In this document: piece after piece, positions 1 through 11,154 of the stretch
Layout: each line of letters starts with the position of its first letter
Numbering within the stretch: position 1 is the stretch's first letter
Origin: Muribaculaceae bacterium
Lineage (GTDB): Bacteria > Bacteroidota > Bacteroidia > Bacteroidales > Muribaculaceae
Assembly: GCA_022510465.1 (NCBI GenBank)
Contig: JAFLTJ010000016.1
Coordinates: 1-41,488, forward strand
Reading direction: 5' to 3'
DNA length: 41,488 nt
Notes under the pieces: model-generated
Database searches by the model: none
The model's input: only the letters and a program-made list of their open reading frames with translations
Told to the model about the DNA's origin: nothing
Position numbers and translations under genes: made by a program

Positions 1-1764
1 TCGTTGGTGCTCGCTGTGCTGATTGTCGAAGACCTGTTTGCCGTCTTGATGATGTTGATACACTCCTCAATCGAAATAAACGACTCGGTGGCCGGCGGGG
101 AGCTGCTCTATAGTGTGGCCAAGCTGACTTTCTTCCTGACGATGTGGTTTCTTGTCGGGGTATTCATGTTGCCAACGATATTTAACAAAACACGTCGGTT
201 TCTTAGCGACGAAACCCTACTGATAGTATCAATAGGACTGTGTTTCGGGATGGCGGTATTCTCGGTTGGCTGCGGATTCTCGTTAGCACTTGGAGCCTTT
301 GTCATGGGCTCAATTCTTGCCGGCACGAGCTTCGCCGAACGGATTGAACACGTTGTATCGCCCGTCAAAGACCTCTTTGGCGCCGTGTTCTTTATTTCCG
401 TAGGAATGATGGTTGAACCGGTGATTATAGCCGATTATTGGTCGCCTATACTGTTGCTTTCGATAGTTGTAATAGTTGGGATGATTATCTTCGGAACCTC
501 GGGTATGCTTTTGACCGGACAAAATCTCAAGGTTGCTATTCAAAGCGGATTTTCGCTGACCCAGATTGGCGAGTTTGCATTTATCATCGCAACACTCGGC
601 ATGCAGCTCGGAGTACTCGAGTCAACAATTTACCCCATCGTCGTTGCCGTCTCGGTAATAACAACATTCACCACCCCCTACTTTATCCGAATGGCCCCCG
701 GCGCATATAACATAATCTTGAAGATTCTGCCCAAAAAGCTCCATTTCCTTATCGACCGATACTCCGACCAGGCCCAAAACGAAAGCGAAACCGGTCAGCT
801 ATGGTCGTCGGTTCTTCGGCGCTACCTTTGGAGAGTATTGCTGTATTCAGTGATTTTGATAACGCTGACAATATTGTCACTCAACTACCTGCTGCCGTGG
901 ATGACCCAAACTTTTGAAACGTGGGGCAAATTGATAACCGCAACCGTTTCGCTCATCATTATGGCCCCGTTCCTTTTGGCAGTCTCCTATCCTGCATCAA
1001 AGAAAATAGAACGAGACCGACTAATCAAAGCCAACGCACGATTTGATGTTCCACTGGTAGTAATGACCCTGTTCCGGTTGCTTATAGCCCTCTTCTTTAT
1101 CGTGTACCTACTCAGTCACATTTTCTCCTTCACCATAGGCTGGGCATCGGGTATCGCCATTTTCATCATCATCCTCATGGCATTCTCAAAGAGAATCAGA
1201 AAGAGAATGAAAACCATTGAGGCCAAATTTATGGAAAACCTCAACGAGAGAGAATTGCGTCGCAGCGGGCGCAACAACAATCTCGTAAGCAATATGCACC
1301 TGGCATATATGCATGTTGGCTACAGCTGCCCGTTTGTAGGCGAGAAATTCAAAGATTCCGACCTCCGCAAACGCTATGGAGTAAATATAGCCGGTATTCA
1401 GCGAGGCTCCACTGCAATACTCGTTCCGGGAGCCGACACGCGCATTTTTCCGGGAGACCAGATTGCCGTTATCGGCACCGACGAGCAGATTCAAGCCCTG
1501 CTGCCGATAGTCGAGGCCAACGAGCCCCACGATACCGACAGCACTCTGACCGACATTAAAATGGAGAATATCAAGTTAAGCGAAAATTCTCCCATTGTTG
1601 GAAAATCCATTGTACAGTCGGGACTCAGACCCGATTATCAGATTCTGTTAGTCTCCATTCAGCGCGACACGGAATTCATCAATCCCGACGGTAATATAAT
1701 ATTCCGGCCTAACGATATTTTATGGGTTGTCGGAACGAAAAAACAGATTGACAAGCTGCGATGA
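1..1764 (+). CDS. Monovalent cation:proton antiporter (CPA2/KefB-like) with C-terminal TrkA-C (RCK_C) domains; 5' end truncated by window
   Basis: Frame open from base 1. Many TM segments (GFSLALGAFVMGSILAGTSFAERIEHVVSPVKDLFGAVFFISVGMM is typical of CPA2), followed by two TrkA-C-like segments (IPGDQIAVIGT..., RPNDILWVVGT). Confidence 0.85.
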   Translation, partial: SLVLAVLIVEDLFAVLMMLIHSSIEINDSVAGGELLYSVAKLTFFLTMWFLVGVFMLPTIFNKTRRFLSDETLLIVSIGLCFGMAVFSVGCGFSLALGAFVMGSILAGTSFAERIEHVVSPVKDLFGAVFFISVGMMVEPVIIADYWSPILLLSIVVIVGMIIFGTSGMLLTGQNLKVAIQSGFSLTQIGEFAFIIATLGMQLGVLESTIYPIVVAVSVITTFTTPYFIRMAPGAYNIILKILPKKLHFLIDRYSDQAQNESETGQLWSSVLRRYLWRVLLYSVILITLTILSLNYLLPWMTQTFETWGKLITATVSLIIMAPFLLAVSYPASKKIERDRLIKANARFDVPLVVMTLFRLLIALFFIVYLLSHIFSFTIGWASGIAIFIIILMAFSKRIRKRMKTIEAKFMENLNERELRRSGRNNNLVSNMHLAYMHVGYSCPFVGEKFKDSDLRKRYGVNIAGIQRGSTAILVPGADTRIFPGDQIAVIGTDEQIQALLPIVEANEPHDTDSTLTDIKMENIKLSENSPIVGKSIVQSGLRPDYQILLVSIQRDTEFINPDGNIIFRPNDILWVVGTKKQIDKLR

Positions 1765-2948
1765 ACTTGAAATATATTTGTTTTATAATCAATATATTGC
1801 TGGCCGTCGCCACTATTCGGGGGGCGGCCCAACCGACGCAAGCCTCCCAAATAAGTATCTTGACCATGGAAGCCGGGAGCGACATCTACGAGCTGGAAGG
1901 ACACGCCGCCCTTAGAGTTGTAGATTCCCACATAGGTGACATTTGCATCGACTGGGGAGTATTTGACTTTGACTCGCCCAATTTTGTATATCGGTTCACG
2001 GCCGGGCAAACCGACTACACTCTTGCCTGCCATCCTACACAGCTACTGATACACCGGGCCAATCTTCGCGGGCGACGTGTAGTTGAAAATGTGTTAGACC
2101 TTGATTCTACCACAATTACGCGCGTTATAGAGCTGGTAAGCGAAAACATTAAACCCTGGAATAGGCAATACCGGTATAATTATGTCAAAGACAACTGCTC
2201 GACAAGGGTATATCAAATCATAGAAAAAGCCGTCGGCGATACGATAACAGTCACAGAATTGCCCGATTATATGCCACAAAAGCCAACATTCCGCAAGTTG
2301 ATGACATATTTTCACCGCAATTATCCATGGTATCAATTTGGCATAGACCTCGCCCTTGGAAGCGGTATTGACCGCGAATTAAACAACAGGGAAACGCTGT
2401 ACGCCCCCATGATTATGGAGATTCAACTTCCGGCGGCAACCATCAACGGGAAAAAACTTGTCAAAGAGACTCGCACGCTCGTTTATGGCCGCCCGGGCGG
2501 TCTTACAGCCGGCCCGACCCCCTTTTATGCCACCCCGCTATTTGTCGCTATAATCATTCTGCTTGTCTCTATAGCTATAACAATCAGGGATATAAAAACA
2601 AAGAAACCATCAAGATGGTTTGATACGGTGCTGTACACACTGTTTGGCGTCATGGGGCTCGTTTTAACCTTTCTGATATTCGTTTCGGTTCACGAAGCAA
2701 CGTCGCCCAACTGGCTATACCTATGGCTGAACCCTCTTTGTTTCATAGGCGCAACATTAATTTGGTTAAAAAGTTGTAAAAAAGTCGTTTTTTACTGGCA
2801 TGCAACCAACTTTGTGCTACTGATAACGTTAATCATAATAGATTTTATCGGCATTCAATATCTAAACATATCATTCTACCCTCTTATTGTTGCTGATATG
2901 TCACGCTCAATCGCATATATTTACCAAAATGTCAACCAATCAAAATAG
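1761..2948 (+). CDS. DUF4105 / Lnb N-terminal periplasmic domain-containing membrane protein
   Basis: ATGA overlap with the upstream gene. Motifs ELEGHAALRV and YVKDNCSTRVYQI typical of DUF4105; C-terminal TM helices. Confidence 0.75.
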   Translation: MNLKYICFIINILLAVATIRGAAQPTQASQISILTMEAGSDIYELEGHAALRVVDSHIGDICIDWGVFDFDSPNFVYRFTAGQTDYTLACHPTQLLIHRANLRGRRVVENVLDLDSTTITRVIELVSENIKPWNRQYRYNYVKDNCSTRVYQIIEKAVGDTITVTELPDYMPQKPTFRKLMTYFHRNYPWYQFGIDLALGSGIDRELNNRETLYAPMIMEIQLPAATINGKKLVKETRTLVYGRPGGLTAGPTPFYATPLFVAIIILLVSIAITIRDIKTKKPSRWFDTVLYTLFGVMGLVLTFLIFVSVHEATSPNWLYLWLNPLCFIGATLIWLKSCKKVVFYWHATNFVLLITLIIIDFIGIQYLNISFYPLIVADMSRSIAYIYQNVNQSK

Positions 2949-4551
2949 CAAAGAAACATCCCTGGCCACTCGGTTGGTGTGTGCCCTTGTGGCCTCAATC
3001 GTCACAATGGGCGTATCGGCACAAACCACAGCCAAACGACCGTCACTCGTTGTCGGCATTGTAATCGAGGGGCTTAATGAAGATTATCTCGATTTACTGC
3101 GGCACCGTTTTGGTGGTGGAGGTTTTAAACTGCTGTATGACCGTGGAGTACTACTTGAAAACGTTGAGTATGGTCACGGAATAGACCCTACAGCGGCCAC
3201 GGCAATGATTATGACCGGCACTACCCCGTCGGTCAACGGAATCGTCGGGTCAACTATCTATGACATTGAGACAAAGCGAGCAGTGCCAATCTTGCGAGAC
3301 CCGCAGTTTGTAGGTAACTTTACCAACGAAAACTACTCCCCCCAGGCTTTACTCGTATCAACCATATCCGACGAAGTTCGCATAAGCGAAGACGGACTTG
3401 GTGCTGTGTATGCCATAGCCCCTGAGCCTCAGACTGCTATAATCCTGGCTTCACACGCAGGAAACAGCGGTATCTGGATTAACGATGTCGACGGAAAATG
3501 GTCAACAACAACATTTTACAAAGACATGCCGGCGGTAGTGTCAAAACGCAACTACTCCATGCCTCTATCTTCCCGTCTTGACACGCTGACATGGCACCCG
3601 TCTCTATCTCTTGATAAATATATTGACCTTCCTGAACATAAAAAACAGTATCCGTTCACCAATCGGTTCCCACGAAACGAGCGTGACCGGTATAGGATGT
3701 TCAAAGCATCGGCCACTGTAAACACCGAGATTACCGATTTGGCAATTGAATATATCAAATCGACAAAGATAGGCACGCGCGGTTATACCGATATGCTCAA
3801 TCTTGCTTACACCGTGACTCCCTACCCCTATTCGGGCAGTGACGACAATCGAATCGACACCCAAGACGCCTATATCAAGCTGGACCACTCTCTTGAACAG
3901 CTTTTTAAAACAATTCAGTCAGGACCCGGATTGGATAATACAGCCATTTTTGTTGCCGGCATACCGGCAACTCCGGCCGCCAAGCGGGACAATGCCAAAT
4001 GGAACATTCCATACGGCGAGTTCTCTCCTCGAAAGGCAATCTCTCTGTTAAACATGTATCTGATTGCTGTTCACGGAAATGGAGAATGGGTAACAGGTTA
4101 CCACTCAGGCCAGTTTTACCTAAACCAAAAGTTCATTAAAGAGCGTAGCATTGACCTGCAGTCAATCAGAAGTGAAGCCGCCGAGTTTATAAGCCGAATG
4201 AGCGGTGTATCACGCGTTTATACCATTGACGACATTATAGCCGGCCGCATAGATGACGCCGATAAATCATTACGGCGCAACACCTCCCTGGCCCATGCCG
4301 GCGATATAGTTGTAACAATCGCTCCGGGATGGGAGATTGTTGAAGACGACAGTCTCGGCGGCAACGCAAGCAACGGCCGCGTTTCAAGGCTCGGAACACA
4401 ATCATCGCCGGTATTTATCGTAGCCCCGGGCCTGCATGCCGAGATTGTCTCAACCCCGGTTGATGCATGCATTATAGCTCCAACCGTAGCCCGAATACTG
4501 CGTATACGCTCGCCAAACGCCGCGTCAATGACTCCGTTGCGATTGCGATAA
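2929..4551 (+). CDS. Alkaline phosphatase superfamily (PafA/NPP-like) secreted protein, apparently lacking canonical metal-binding residues
   Basis: ATG at 2929 gives a signal peptide (LVCALVASIVTMGVSAQ). Fold-level similarity: LVVGIVIEGLNEDYLDLL, MTGTTPSVNGIVGSTIYD, ILASHAGNSGIWIND. Confidence 0.7.
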   Translation: MSTNQNSKETSLATRLVCALVASIVTMGVSAQTTAKRPSLVVGIVIEGLNEDYLDLLRHRFGGGGFKLLYDRGVLLENVEYGHGIDPTAATAMIMTGTTPSVNGIVGSTIYDIETKRAVPILRDPQFVGNFTNENYSPQALLVSTISDEVRISEDGLGAVYAIAPEPQTAIILASHAGNSGIWINDVDGKWSTTTFYKDMPAVVSKRNYSMPLSSRLDTLTWHPSLSLDKYIDLPEHKKQYPFTNRFPRNERDRYRMFKASATVNTEITDLAIEYIKSTKIGTRGYTDMLNLAYTVTPYPYSGSDDNRIDTQDAYIKLDHSLEQLFKTIQSGPGLDNTAIFVAGIPATPAAKRDNAKWNIPYGEFSPRKAISLLNMYLIAVHGNGEWVTGYHSGQFYLNQKFIKERSIDLQSIRSEAAEFISRMSGVSRVYTIDDIIAGRIDDADKSLRRNTSLAHAGDIVVTIAPGWEIVEDDSLGGNASNGRVSRLGTQSSPVFIVAPGLHAEIVSTPVDACIIAPTVARILRIRSPNAASMTPLRLR

Positions 4552-4605
4552 AAGTTATCGGCACAATTATTAGCCGGTTATTACCTATTTTTCAATATTT
4601 TTAAC

Positions 4606-4613
4606 TACCTTTG
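4606..4613 (+). promoter_or_regulatory. Candidate Bacteroidetes -7 element (TACCTTTG) upstream of secA
   Basis: Matches TAnnTTTG about 73 nt upstream of the secA start. No clear -33 TTG. Confidence 0.45.
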
Positions 4614-4685
4614 CAACCGCTTCGGGCAAGCTATACCCCCCTGAGCAGTTAATACTATATACGCATAATAAAATCAACTACATAA

Positions 4686-7600
4686 ATGTCATTTAATTCA
4701 TTTCTTAGTAAAATATTCGGCAACAAATCACAGCGCGATTTGCGCGAAATCAGGCCGATTGTTGACAGCATTAAGGCCCTTGGCCCCAAAATGAAAGAAT
4801 ACAGCAATGACGAGCTTCGTGCCGTTATTGCCGATGTTCGACAGGATATAAAACAAGCGATAAGTGCCGACGAAAACGCTATTGCCGAAAACAAAATCCG
4901 CGTTGAGGAGCTCCCGTTTGAAGAGCGCCAGCCACTGTGGGATCAGATAGACAAACACGAAAAAAACATTCTTGATATTATCGAGAATAAACTGAACCAG
5001 CATCTTCCAACTGTTTTTGCCGCCATACGCGAAACCGCAGCACGATTTGCCGCGGGGTCGGTGACCGTGACTGCAAATCAAATGGATAGAGACCTCGCCG
5101 CACAAGGGCGTGATTTCGTGTCTATCGACGGCGATAACGCCGTTTGGCAGAATCATTGGATAGCGGGAGGTAACGAGATTACGTGGGATATGGTGCACTA
5201 TGACGTGCAGCTCATAGGCGGTGTTGTACTCCACCAGGGTAAAATTGCCGAAATGGCAACCGGTGAGGGTAAAACACTTGTTGCTACCCTGCCGGTTTTC
5301 CTCCGTTCGCTCTCGGGACGCGGTGTTCACGTAGTAACTGTCAACGACTATCTGTCCAAACGTGACTCGGAATGGATGGGACCGCTGTACATGTTCCACG
5401 GCTCAACGGTTGATTGTATCGACAAGCACCAGCCTAACACGGCCGAACGCCGCGCGGCATACAATTGTGACATCACCTTCGGTACCAACAACGAGTTTGG
5501 TTTTGACTACCTGCGCGATAACATGGCAATGGCGCCCGGCGATATGGTGCAGCGCAAGCACTATTATGCCATCGTCGACGAGGTTGACTCGGTGTTGATT
5601 GACGATGCTCGTACGCCGCTCATTATCTCAGGTCCGGTGCCCAAGGGCGACGACCAGATGTTTAACGAATATCGGCCTAACGTTCAGAAAGTTGTCGACA
5701 TTCAGCGTCGACTTGTCACCCGACTGCTCGCCGAAGCCAAACAAAAGATAGCCAGTCAGAATAAGGAGGAGCGCAAAGAAGGTGCCCTGCAGTTGTTCAG
5801 AGCGTTCAAGGGATTGCCCAAGAACGGAGCCCTGATTAAATTCCTCTCTCAGGAGGGCATGAAGAACATACTGCTTGAGACTGAAGCCTATTACCTGCAA
5901 GATAACGGGCGTGAAATGCCCAAAGCTACCGAGCCCTTGTATTTCGTAATCGACGAGAAAAACCGTAGCGTTGAGCTGACCGACAAAGGTATCGAGGAGC
6001 TGACCGGCAACAGTAACGACCCCAATTTCTTTGTTTTACCCGATATCGCCTCCCTTTTATCGGAGGCCGAGACAATTGAGGATACAGCTGCCAAGCAGCA
6101 ACGCAAGGATGAACTGATGCAAGACTATGCAGTAAAAGCCGAGCGTGTTCACACTGTTAACCAATTGCTCAAAGCATATACCCTTTTTGAAAAGGATGTG
6201 GAATATGTAATTGATGAAGGTAAGATAAAAATCGTTGACGAGCAGACCGGCCGTATAATGGAGGGTCGTCGTTACAGCGATGGGCTTCATCAGGCAATTG
6301 AAGCTAAAGAAGGGGTAAAAGTTGAAGCGGCAACACAAACATTTGCTACAATTACCCTGCAAAATTATTTCAGAATGTATCACAAACTCGCCGGTATGAC
6401 CGGTACTGCCGAGACAGAAGCCGGAGAGTTATGGGATATTTATAAACTCGATGTTGTAACCATTCCTACCAACCGCCCCATCGCACGCATCGACATGAAC
6501 GACCGTGTCTATAAGACCAAGAAGGAAAAGTATGCCGCTGTAATCGAGGAGATTGAATCATTGGTACAGGCCGGCCGGCCGGTCCTCGTTGGTACAACAT
6601 CGGTTGAAATTTCGGAATTACTTTCCCGAATGCTGACAATGAGACGCATACCGCATAATGTCCTCAATGCCAAGCTACATCAGAAAGAAGCCGAAATCGT
6701 TGCTCTTGCCGGTAAAACAGGAACCGTAACCATTGCAACAAACATGGCCGGACGTGGTACCGACATCAAGCTACCCGACGAGGTTAAAGAGGCCGGAGGT
6801 CTTGCAATTATCGGTACCGAGCGCCACGAATCACGCCGTGTAGACCGCCAGCTCAGAGGTCGTTCAGGCCGCCAGGGCGACCCGGGGTCGTCGGTATTCT
6901 ATGTATCCTTTGAAGACCAGCTGATGCGTCTGTTCGCTACCGACCGTGTAATGAAGATGCTTGACACACTGGGTCTTAAGGAGGGCGAGATGATTGAATC
7001 AAAAATGGTTACCCGAGCCATCGAAAACGCGCAAAAACGTGTGGAAGAGAACAACTTCGGTATCCGTAAGCGACTCCTTGAGTATGACGACGTTATGAAT
7101 AAACAGCGCAGCTATATTTATAGCCGTCGCCACCATGCTCTTCTTGGAGAACGCATCGGCATTGATATAGCCAATATGCTGTATGACGTGATTGAGAATC
7201 TTGTAGAGAACTACTCGACACCGGCCGATTATGACGATTTGGCGCTCGAACTGTTTAAGGTGCTGACAATCGAGATGCCATTCTCTGAGAGCGAATTTCC
7301 AAGTGTATCAAAAGAAGAGCGCGTTGAACGCATACTTGCGGCCGCCAACGAGGCCTTGAAACGCAAAAGCGACCGTATCATCGAGATTGCCGTGCCGGTA
7401 GTTAAGGATTGTGTCGAGGTGAGAGGATATAACTCAAAAATAATGGTTCCAATCACCGATGGAAAACGATTCTTTAACCTTCCCGTTGATGTCACCGAGG
7501 CCTATAATACAGGGGCTCGCTCAATTGTAAAAGAATGGCAAAAAGCAGTTCTTCTTGTAACTATTGACGAATTGTGGAAAGAGCATCTACGCGAGCTGGA

Positions 7601-8042
7601 TCAGTTGCGTCAATCGGTTCAGAATGCTTCTTACGAACAGAAAGACCCGCTGGTAATATACAAAGTAGAGTCGTTCCATCTGTTTGAGCAGATGCTTAAT
7701 ACTCTTAACGTAAAAGCAATATCAACCCTCATGCGTGGGCAGATATATATTCCGGAGCCACGTCAGCAAGATGCCGACCGCGAATCTCAAGAATCACAAC
7801 CGTCAAGACCGGCTCCCGAAATTAAGCGAGCAATGCCCGACCGCCCCACCGACTATTCAAACTATCGCACATCCCGCGAGAATCTTCCCGGCGAGAATGC
7901 GCAGCGTCAGGCGGCAAGCGCTCCTCAGGGCGAAATGCAGCGGCCCATGCCTATTAAGGGAGGTCCCAAAATAGGCCGAAATGACCCATGTCCATGCGGC
8001 AGCGGTAAGAAATACAAAAACTGCCACGGAAAAGGTCTTTGA
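4686..8042 (+). CDS. secA: Preprotein translocase ATPase SecA
   Basis: 1118 aa; [14 protein letters not shown] Walker [25 protein letters not shown]-terminal SEC-C zinc motif ([14 protein letters not shown]). Confidence 0.98.
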   Translation: MSFNSFLSKIFGNKSQRDLREIRPIVDSIKALGPKMKEYSNDELRAVIADVRQDIKQAISADENAIAENKIRVEELPFEERQPLWDQIDKHEKNILDIIENKLNQHLPTVFAAIRETAARFAAGSVTVTANQMDRDLAAQGRDFVSIDGDNAVWQNHWIAGGNEITWDMVHYDVQLIGGVVLHQGKIAEMATGEGKTLVATLPVFLRSLSGRGVHVVTVNDYLSKRDSEWMGPLYMFHGSTVDCIDKHQPNTAERRAAYNCDITFGTNNEFGFDYLRDNMAMAPGDMVQRKHYYAIVDEVDSVLIDDARTPLIISGPVPKGDDQMFNEYRPNVQKVVDIQRRLVTRLLAEAKQKIASQNKEERKEGALQLFRAFKGLPKNGALIKFLSQEGMKNILLETEAYYLQDNGREMPKATEPLYFVIDEKNRSVELTDKGIEELTGNSNDPNFFVLPDIASLLSEAETIEDTAAKQQRKDELMQDYAVKAERVHTVNQLLKAYTLFEKDVEYVIDEGKIKIVDEQTGRIMEGRRYSDGLHQAIEAKEGVKVEAATQTFATITLQNYFRMYHKLAGMTGTAETEAGELWDIYKLDVVTIPTNRPIARIDMNDRVYKTKKEKYAAVIEEIESLVQAGRPVLVGTTSVEISELLSRMLTMRRIPHNVLNAKLHQKEAEIVALAGKTGTVTIATNMAGRGTDIKLPDEVKEAGGLAIIGTERHESRRVDRQLRGRSGRQGDPGSSVFYVSFEDQLMRLFATDRVMKMLDTLGLKEGEMIESKMVTRAIENAQKRVEENNFGIRKRLLEYDDVMNKQRSYIYSRRHHALLGERIGIDIANMLYDVIENLVENYSTPADYDDLALELFKVLTIEMPFSESEFPSVSKEERVERILAAANEALKRKSDRIIEIAVPVVKDCVEVRGYNSKIMVPITDGKRFFNLPVDVTEAYNTGARSIVKEWQKAVLLVTIDELWKEHLRELDQLRQSVQNASYEQKDPLVIYKVESFHLFEQMLNTLNVKAISTLMRGQIYIPEPRQQDADRESQESQPSRPAPEIKRAMPDRPTDYSNYRTSRENLPGENAQRQAASAPQGEMQRPMPIKGGPKIGRNDPCPCGSGKKYKNCHGKGL

Positions 8043-8074
8043 TAAAATTAACACGGATAGATAGTTACAACTAT

Positions 8075-8108
8075 AGAGTCGGCAGTCGATATTCTGCCGA
8101 CTCTTGTT
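8075..8108 (+). terminator. Rho-independent-like terminator after secA
   Basis: Perfect 11-bp stem AGAGTCGGCAG / CTGCCGACTCT with 8-nt loop, followed by TGTTAT. Confidence 0.7.
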
Positions 8109-8115
8109 ATAATGG

Positions 8116-8886
8116 ATGATGAAAAGAATTGACATCGAAACAGCGGAATTGCTTGACAGAGAGGCTTGCCGCATAAACAACCGAGGCTTCATTGACAGCG
8201 ACCCGGTTCAGTTTCCCCGACGGTTTGAACGGCTTGAAGATATTGAGATTACCGCGTTGCTATCGGCTACAATTGCATGGGGTAATCGCAAGATGATATG
8301 CAGTAATTGCGAAAAGATGCTCGCCTTGATGGGCGACTCGCCATACGAATTCACTATGGACCGGGCTTGGGAAGAAATTGACCCAGACCAAAATATTCAC
8401 CGCACTTTCTTTGGCCGAAACTTACAATACTATCTTAGAGGTCTTTATGAAGTTTATAGCCGGTATGGGTCACTGCAAAATCTTGGCCGAGCCATGCATA
8501 TCGAGAAAGAGGAACTTCCTGCGTGGAGCTTGGTAAAACATCTGTCGGATATTTTAAAAGACGCCAATGACCGACGCTCCGACTCCCGTTGCCTGCCGTC
8601 TTCATTAGAGACAACAGCGCTTAAACGCATCAACATGGCACTCAGATGGCTGGTGCGCAACGACGGAATTGTTGACATTGGAGTTTGGGATGTTATCAAA
8701 CCGTCTCAGCTCTATATACCACTCGACGTGCATGTGTCAAACACAGCCCGCAGCCTTGGTATACTTGAACGAAAATCAAATGACCGAAAGGCAGTACAAG
8801 AAATAACCGAGTCACTGCGCAGCCTGCGCCCCGATGACCCGGTTATCTATGACTATGCCCTGTTTGGAATAGGCATGAATCTGTAA
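8116..8886 (+). CDS. TIGR02757 family protein (DUF2400)
   Basis: DPVQFPRRFERLEDIEITALLSATIAWGNR and PLDVHVSNTARSLGI are typical of the family. Confidence 0.85.
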   Translation: MMKRIDIETAELLDREACRINNRGFIDSDPVQFPRRFERLEDIEITALLSATIAWGNRKMICSNCEKMLALMGDSPYEFTMDRAWEEIDPDQNIHRTFFGRNLQYYLRGLYEVYSRYGSLQNLGRAMHIEKEELPAWSLVKHLSDILKDANDRRSDSRCLPSSLETTALKRINMALRWLVRNDGIVDIGVWDVIKPSQLYIPLDVHVSNTARSLGILERKSNDRKAVQEITESLRSLRPDDPVIYDYALFGIGMNL

Positions 8887-8905
8887 TTCCTGCTTAATCG
8901 GCTAT

Positions 8906-10963
8906 TTACTTCTTATAATTCGTTATACCCCTATTAAGGAACTCTGTAAACTTGGGTATATTCTCATCGTAGGAGAACGGACCTGAAATCAGCTCGCCGT
9001 CGTTGTTCAGAATGACATAATAAGGCTGGGCATTGGCACTGAACTTATAGCGTTGCAGGTAGCTCCAGCGGTCACCGTAAGTCTTAAGTACAATATCACG
9101 GCCATTTTCCTGAACTGTTATAGGTTGTGGAAGCGCTTTCTTCTCATCAACCATAAGCTTGATTACTACAAAGTTATCAGTGATAGTACTGTGCACACCG
9201 GCATCGTCAAGAACGGCACCCTCCATTTTGCGACAGTTGACGCATCCATACCCCGAGAAATCAATTAACACCGGTTTGCCCTCGCGCTCGGCGGCCTTCA
9301 TACCCTCGTCATAGTCGTCATATTCAACAAACTCATGGCCATATAAATTGAAATCCTGAGTGAACAGAGGCGGAACAAAAGCGCTCACCCCTTTCAACGG
9401 AGCGCCCCAAAGACCCGGAAGGAGATACAGGCTGAACGACAGCGATATAAGAGCCAAAAAGAATCGTAATGTTCCAATACTGCTATCAGCCTTGCCATAG
9501 TGTTTAAAATTAAACTTGCCAAGCAGATACAGCGCCAACAGGAGGAATATGGCTATCCATAATACGATAAACACCTCGCGGTCAAGTATATGCCAGCCGT
9601 AGGCCAAATCGGCAACCGATAAAAACTTCAACGACAGAGCCAACTCGATAAATCCGAGGACAACCTTGACGGTATTCATCCATGCACCCGATTTTGGCGT
9701 ACTCTGAAGAAGAGACGGAAACATGGCAAACAGACAGAACGGGATTGCGAGCGCCAGCGAAAAACCAAACATACCTATTGCCGGCCCGAGCTTGTCACCC
9801 GAACTCGCCGCCTCTACAAGCAAAGTTCCAATAATCGGACCTGTACATGAAAATGACACGAGAGTGAGCGTAAACGCCATAAAGAAAATACTCAGCATAC
9901 CGGTAGTATTTTCGGCCGTTCGGTCCATCTTGTTACTCCATGACTCCGGTAGCTTTATATCAAAAGCCCCAAAGAAAGAGATTGCAAAAACAACGAGTAA
10001 CAGGAAGAAAATAATATTACATACAGCACTGGTTGACAATGCATTGAGCGAGCTTGCACCAAAAATTCCCGTAATAATCAAACCCAAAGCCAAGTATATC
10101 ACAATAATTGAAACGCCATAAATCGAAGCATCAATTATCGAGCGGGTACGCGATTGGCCCTTTTTAAGGAAAAAGCTGACAGTTAACGGAATCATTGGCC
10201 ATACACAAGGAGTCAGCAACGCAACAAATCCACCTATAAAGCAGGTAATGAATATCCACCAAAGGGATGAAGTAGAGCTGCCGGCCTGTTCGCCCTGCGA
10301 GCTATATGTCACGGGATTCCATAGCGAGTTGTGACTTGTTGCCGTTGTGTCTACCGTTAGCGCCACAACATCTGCAACAGTATCGTTTTCGGCAACCGAT
10401 GTATCCTCGGCAACCTGCGTGTCATTTTTGTCATTTTTATCCTTTTCAGCGGGAGTTTCCTCCTTTACCGGAGACTTAATTATTGCAGTTCCCGAAAGAG
10501 CGATTGGTTCGCGCGTGGGAGGAATGCAATTTTCATTATTGCAGGCCGAGAAAACTATTGTGCCGTCAATTGAGAACTTCTCCTTTGTGGCAGTAAAAGG
10601 CTGTGACAGCTCTACCCCGCCGGTCCACCAGCTTAGCTCGGCATCAAAGATATTATCATATTCTCTGTGGGCGGCTTTATTAGCTTTCCATCCACCTTTA
10701 AGTTTCACACCATCAAGTTTTTCCCACGTCACAGACAAAGGCGTAGGCCCGATTGATGCGCTAAAGTCGGCCGAATACAAATGCCACCCTCGGTTGATTG
10801 TAGCCTTCATAACCACCTCTCCGTTAACGTCATCAATCATATTTACCGACGTGGCCCACTTCACAGGCTGAAACATCTGAGCGTAAGCCACAGATATTGA
10901 GCCCAATACAATCAAAACAGAGAGTGATAACACTCTTGATATAAGAGAACTGTATCTATTCAT
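8906..10963 (-). CDS. dsbD: Thiol:disulfide interchange protein DsbD (cytochrome c biogenesis transmembrane domain plus thioredoxin domain)
   Basis: N-terminal DsbD-alpha-like domain, LLTPCVWPMIPLTVSFF and SFSCTGPIIGTLL TM motifs, C-terminal GYGCVNCRKME thioredoxin motif. Confidence 0.92.
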   Translation of the reverse strand: MNRYSSLISRVLSLSVLIVLGSISVAYAQMFQPVKWATSVNMIDDVNGEVVMKATINRGWHLYSADFSASIGPTPLSVTWEKLDGVKLKGGWKANKAAHREYDNIFDAELSWWTGGVELSQPFTATKEKFSIDGTIVFSACNNENCIPPTREPIALSGTAIIKSPVKEETPAEKDKNDKNDTQVAEDTSVAENDTVADVVALTVDTTATSHNSLWNPVTYSSQGEQAGSSTSSLWWIFITCFIGGFVALLTPCVWPMIPLTVSFFLKKGQSRTRSIIDASIYGVSIIVIYLALGLIITGIFGASSLNALSTSAVCNIIFFLLLVVFAISFFGAFDIKLPESWSNKMDRTAENTTGMLSIFFMAFTLTLVSFSCTGPIIGTLLVEAASSGDKLGPAIGMFGFSLALAIPFCLFAMFPSLLQSTPKSGAWMNTVKVVLGFIELALSLKFLSVADLAYGWHILDREVFIVLWIAIFLLLALYLLGKFNFKHYGKADSSIGTLRFFLALISLSFSLYLLPGLWGAPLKGVSAFVPPLFTQDFNLYGHEFVEYDDYDEGMKAAEREGKPVLIDFSGYGCVNCRKMEGAVLDDAGVHSTITDNFVVIKLMVDEKKALPQPITVQENGRDIVLKTYGDRWSYLQRYKFSANAQPYYVILNNDGELISGPFSYDENIPKFTEFLNRGITNYKK

Positions 10964-11001
10964 TACTTTAATATCTGTCCGGAGATTTCAAAATTGTTGT
11001 G

Positions 11002-11009
11002 CAAATATA
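11002..11009 (-). promoter_or_regulatory. Candidate -7 element for dsbD (TATATTTG on minus strand)
   Basis: CAAATATA on plus = TATATTTG on minus, matching TAnnTTTG, 39 bp upstream of the dsbD start. Confidence 0.4.
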
Positions 11010-11095
11010 CACAAATATGGATTATCATTACGCTTTTCTCCCATTTAATTGCGAAATCAACACATTCATCTGAATAAATTATGCCGGGACAAGGC

Positions 11096-11127
11096 TTGTT
11101 TTTGATTGATTTTTTTTTGTATTTTTG
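11096..11127 (+). promoter_or_regulatory. Candidate promoter TTG-N21-TATTTTTG with a T9 tract in the spacer
   Basis: TTG 11096-11098 and TATTTTTG 11120-11127, 28 bp before the ATG at 11155. T9 run at 11110-11118. Confidence 0.5.
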
Positions 11128-11154
11128 CGTTTTAAAGCTGTTAAACTTTTTGTC

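Noticed and set aside
4728-5399. 223-aa minus-strand ORF antisense to secA
   Set aside because: Shadow ORF of a highly conserved gene; composition looks like translated antisense.
5620-6040. Large insertion in SecA after the first nucleotide-binding region
   Set aside because: Consistent with the lineage-typical insertion seen in Bacteroidetes SecA proteins, not novel.
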